Positions 61,070 to 64,000 of a DNA stretch of 64,000 bases are shown here, in pieces. The notes under the pieces were generated by a model. The model made no database searches. It saw only the letters and a list, made by a program, of their open reading frames with translations, and was not told where the DNA came from. Origin of the DNA: G038396625 sp038396625 (lineage in GTDB: Bacteria; Bacillota; Clostridia; Peptostreptococcales; Thermotaleaceae); contig CP121688.1 in the NCBI GenBank assembly GCA_038396625.1, positions 2,542,001 through 2,606,000 on the forward strand, in the 5' to 3' direction. The translations under genes and the position numbers were made by a program. The first letter of the stretch is position 1. Each line of letters opens with the position of its first letter.

Positions 61070-63184
61070 TTATTTGCTATATCCAGTCCTTAAAATTTTT
61101 TCAAATTTATCTGCTGGTACAGGAGGACTAAAAAAGTATCCCTGAATCTGGTTGCATCCCTGAACTTTTAAGTAGTTCAGTTGTGCTTCTGTTTCTACAC
61201 CTTCCGCAATAGATTTCAATCCAAGACTACGGGCCATTGCGATAATTGCAGATACAATTGCTTGATTCCCACGATCTTGATCAATTTCTCTTATGAAAGA
61301 TTGATCGATCTTCAATTTATGGACAGGAAAATTCTTAAAATACGCTAAGGAAGAATACCCTGTTCCAAAGTCATCAATGGCTATCTTGATCCCCATATTT
61401 TTCAACTGTTCCAATGTTTTGATGGTAAATCTAGGATCTATCATGGCGTTTGTTTCTGTAATCTCTAATTCTAAATATCTAGCCTCTATATCTGTTTTTT
61501 TCAATATCTCCACTATGTTTTCAACCAATTTTTTTTGCTTAAACTGCAATGGAGAGAGATTCACTGAAATCGGTATAGCAGGCAATCCTTGTATCTGCCA
61601 AGTCTTAATTTGCTCACAAGCTTTGTGAAGTATCCAATTCCCTAAACTCACAATGAATCCTGTTTCTTCTGTTAAGGGAATAAATTTTCCTGGAGGTATC
61701 ATCCCCAAATCTGGATGCCGCCAGCGAATTAGCACTTCTGCTCCTATTATTTTACCTGTATGGGCTTCCACCTGAGGTTGATAGTATAGTATAAACTCTT
61801 CTCTCTCCAATCCTCTGTACATATCATTTTCCATTTTAAGCTGCTCACAGGCCACTGCATTCATTGCTGACGTATATAACTGATAATTATCTCTTCCACT
61901 CTCTTTTGCACGATACATAGCTATATCTGCATTTTTCATTAAAGTATCTATATCCTGGCCATCATCAGGATACAAACTAATACCAATACTTGTAGTAGCA
62001 TAAATTTCATGATTTTTCAACACAAAGGGTTCATCTAATGCATGAAAAAGTTTATGTACTACTGTTAAAACATTTTTTATTCCTTGTATATCTTCAAGAA
62101 GGATTGTAAATTCATCACCACCCAATCGTGCAACCGTATCTCCTTCATTGACACATTCTTTAAATCTTTTTGCTACTTCTTGGAGCAATATGTCTCCTAG
62201 AGCATGTCCTAATGTATCATTAATCCGTTTGAAACGATCAATATCTAAAAATAGTACTGCGATTTTCTGATGAGATCGATGAGCTTGTGCCAAGGCAATC
62301 CCTAGACGATCTTTAAACAAATATCTATTCGGTAGTCCTGTTAATGCATCATGGTATGCTTGATACTTAATGTGTTCTTCCTGTTTGATGCGTTCTGTAA
62401 TATCATTAAAGACAGAGACATATTGAATGGTTTTTCCATGATCATCTTTTACCGCTGATATCGTCAGCCATTCAGGATAAGTCTCTCCACTTTTACGACG
62501 ATTCCATATCTCTCCTTGCCACTGTCCCTTTGTTAACAAATCATGCCACATATTTCTATAAAATTGAGGATGATGTCGTTGTGAACGTAATATTCTTGGA
62601 TTTTTTCCTATAGCTTCTTGGGCATCATATCCTGTAATCTTTGTAAATGCTGGATTCACCCACTGTATTGTCCCTTCTATATCCGTTATTACAATACCTT
62701 CGATGGTGTAATCAAATACTTTTTTTGCCATTTTAAGTTTTTCTTCTGATTTTTTTCGTTCTGTAATATCTAATATATAGCCATAGTATGCATCAATTTG
62801 ATCAAAGTAGTTCTTTTTCATAACAGTACAATCGTATACCCACCTAATTTCTCCATTGGCACATACAATACGATAGTCCTGTTCAAAACGAATCTCTCCT
62901 AAAGTCTTATTTTTCGCCATCTCTTCCATAACTCTTTTTCTATCCTCATGATAAATCATATCTAGATATGCAATTTTGTCATTCATTAATGCTTCAGCTT
63001 CATAGCCAAATTGATGCACATTTGAAGATACAAACATAATAGGCAAAGTTTCCTCTGCTCTCCATTGGAAAACTGTAATGGGCCCTGCCGAAAATAAAGT
63101 CTCATCTTCAAAAATTGGCTGTATGAAAGGAGTTATTTGTCTTTGTGTAGATATTGTTTTCTTTGCTTCATTTGATTTGTGCAT
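61070..63184 (-). CDS. PAS-PAS-GGDEF-EAL protein
   Basis: This protein of about 704 residues has no membrane segment. Two PAS/PAC domains come first (about 25-150 and 150-275, with VFDYTIEGIVITDIEGTIQW), then GGDEF (intact in ARLGGDEFTILLEDI) and EAL, where the motif is EVL (GAEVLIRWRHP). E is kept, and DDFGTGYSSLAYF and AEGVET are intact, so phosphodiesterase activity is likely retained. ATG 63184 follows TAGGAGG. The PAS domains should sense redox, oxygen or a ligand in the cytoplasm. Confidence 0.92.
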   Translation of the reverse strand: MHKSNEAKKTISTQRQITPFIQPIFEDETLFSAGPITVFQWRAEETLPIMFVSSNVHQFGYEAEALMNDKIAYLDMIYHEDRKRVMEEMAKNKTLGEIRFEQDYRIVCANGEIRWVYDCTVMKKNYFDQIDAYYGYILDITERKKSEEKLKMAKKVFDYTIEGIVITDIEGTIQWVNPAFTKITGYDAQEAIGKNPRILRSQRHHPQFYRNMWHDLLTKGQWQGEIWNRRKSGETYPEWLTISAVKDDHGKTIQYVSVFNDITERIKQEEHIKYQAYHDALTGLPNRYLFKDRLGIALAQAHRSHQKIAVLFLDIDRFKRINDTLGHALGDILLQEVAKRFKECVNEGDTVARLGGDEFTILLEDIQGIKNVLTVVHKLFHALDEPFVLKNHEIYATTSIGISLYPDDGQDIDTLMKNADIAMYRAKESGRDNYQLYTSAMNAVACEQLKMENDMYRGLEREEFILYYQPQVEAHTGKIIGAEVLIRWRHPDLGMIPPGKFIPLTEETGFIVSLGNWILHKACEQIKTWQIQGLPAIPISVNLSPLQFKQKKLVENIVEILKKTDIEARYLELEITETNAMIDPRFTIKTLEQLKNMGIKIAIDDFGTGYSSLAYFKNFPVHKLKIDQSFIREIDQDRGNQAIVSAIIAMARSLGLKSIAEGVETEAQLNYLKVQGCNQIQGYFFSPPVPADKFEKILRTGYSK

Positions 63185-63352
63185 ATAAAACCTCCTACAA
63201 ATCATTGGCTTATTTTATTACTCACACATTTTTCTATATACCCATCTTGTCTAATCATCAAAATCTTTTCATACCAATATTCTACATAAATTTCCCATCC
63301 ACTGAAAGTCATTTTTCATTTATTAAAGCACCTTTTAAAAATTTTCTTCAAA

Positions 63353-63388
63353 ATTTAAAAATCAGCCGCCCACGGCTGATTTTTAAAT
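63353..63388 (-). terminator. terminator of ileS
   Basis: ATTTAAAAATCAGCCG and its complement form a 16-bp perfect stem with a CCCA loop. T residues follow on the minus strand. Confidence 0.9.
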
Positions 63389-63393
63389 TCAAT

Positions 63394-64000
63394 CTATATT
63401 CGTTCTAACTTAATACCTGTTTCATGATCATTTAAGTTTTGTTTTTCAAAGGTATCATCCGATACGGTTTCAATGGATACTGCCAAGGTTTCCTGCATAA
63501 TATATTCTTTATGCACAGCTACAGCTTTAGCAATTGCTTCATCTCCGTCAAAATAGATACGGATTTGATCCATCATTTCATAACCATTATTCTTACGCAT
63601 CTGCTGAACTTTTGAAATAAATTCACGCGCAAAACCCTCATCAATTAATTCTTGTGTCAATGTGGTATCTAGAATTACGAAAAGATTATTGGCCATTTCA
63701 ACTGTAAAGCCTTCTTTTGCAGATATCGTAATCAACACATGATCCTTTGTAATGTCAAATATCTCTTCATCAAGGGTTACTGGGATACTTTCTCCCGCTT
63801 CCAGTTTCGGTGCAATAACAGAAGCATCTAATGCTCCTAACGCTTTTCCTAATAACTTAATTTTCGCTCCTAAGATCGGTCCTGCAACTTTGAAATTAGG
63901 CTTTAGATTAAAATTCATAAAATGATTCAGTTCTCTTTCAAAGACAACTTCTTTCACATTTAATTCTTCCTGCATCAAAGGTACTAAATCAGAAATAAGT
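63394..64000 (-). CDS. ileS: isoleucine-tRNA ligase, C-terminal part (runs off the window)
   Basis: About 200 codons remain of a gene that starts beyond the right edge. The frame is open through position 64000. PNFKVAGPILGAKIKLLGKA, EEIFDITKDHVLITISAKEG, DTTLTQELIDEGFAREFISK and VQQMRKNNGYEMMDQIRIYF are the C-terminal domain of the longer IleS type with a DUF5915-like extension. The catalytic HIGH and KMSKS motifs lie outside the window, and no T-box can be seen here. A strong terminator follows. Confidence 0.92.
   Translation of the reverse strand, partial: LISDLVPLMQEELNVKEVVFERELNHFMNFNLKPNFKVAGPILGAKIKLLGKALGALDASVIAPKLEAGESIPVTLDEEIFDITKDHVLITISAKEGFTVEMANNLFVILDTTLTQELIDEGFAREFISKVQQMRKNNGYEMMDQIRIYFDGDEAIAKAVAVHKEYIMQETLAVSIETVSDDTFEKQNLNDHETGIKLERI

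Noticed and set aside
1..64000. tRNA and rRNA genes
   Set aside because: No T-arm GGTTCGAATCC-type sequence with matching acceptor arms, and no rRNA-like stretch, was seen. This was a visual scan, and a covariance search would be decisive.

Overview
The window looks like chromosome from an anaerobic, endospore-forming, low-GC Firmicute of class Clostridia. The evidence is the AT-rich sequence with strong GGAGG ribosome sites, the spore genes (cotJA-cotJB-cotJC, a SleB/CwlJ-type hydrolase next to a GerQ-like coat protein, a PrsW protease), two c-di-GMP proteins, and an apparent selenocysteine codon in an AhpD-like gene. No rRNA, tRNA or CRISPR array was seen. Most genes lie on the minus strand.

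Layout. (1) 280-5735: a cysteine/aminoacrylate catabolic cluster with an L-cysteine desulfidase family enzyme, an NhaC-type antiporter, a RidA gene broken by an in-frame TAG, and a MocR regulator. An 11-bp motif is shared by the ridA and mocR upstream regions. (2) 5740-9645: accessory DNA with IS3 remnants, an AraC regulator, degraded genes, and a complete RAYT (REP-associated tyrosine transposase) gene bracketed by short GTGACAAGGGG-type repeats. (3) 9896-18636: a sigma-54 unit. An enhancer-binding protein sits upstream of a -24/-12 promoter that serves GPH symporter, SDR, divergent GcvPA-like, divergent GcvPB-like and AcoX/NAD-kinase-like genes. No gcvH or gcvT is present, and both P-protein-like subunits have changed signature blocks, so this looks like an undescribed catabolic pathway. 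(4) 18782-20027: a cupin relic, then a guanine riboswitch controlling xpt.

(5) 20264-26962: a second accessory region. A 3' relic of an M20-type amidohydrolase is joined to a 5' fragment of a second RAYT copy. It is followed by a small membrane protein, a second NhaC antiporter and a two-component system, all lying between two direct repeats of about 200 bp, and then 1.3 kb of non-coding DNA rich in an AAAATAAAGT motif. (6) 26963-64000: ordinary chromosome. It holds RNA modification genes (rlmD, a decayed rsmF, rlmN), spore coat genes, stress and signalling genes (RelQ-type synthetase, Usp, YajQ, two GGDEF/EAL proteins), a lone GAPDH with an unusual cofactor loop, transporters, a DEAD-box helicase and the 3' end of ileS.

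The two strongest leads are the AhpD-like selenoprotein at 52711-53241, where UGA replaces the second Cys of a CxxC motif and is followed by a SECIS-like hairpin, and the sigma-54-controlled divergent GcvPA/GcvPB cluster at 9896-18636.
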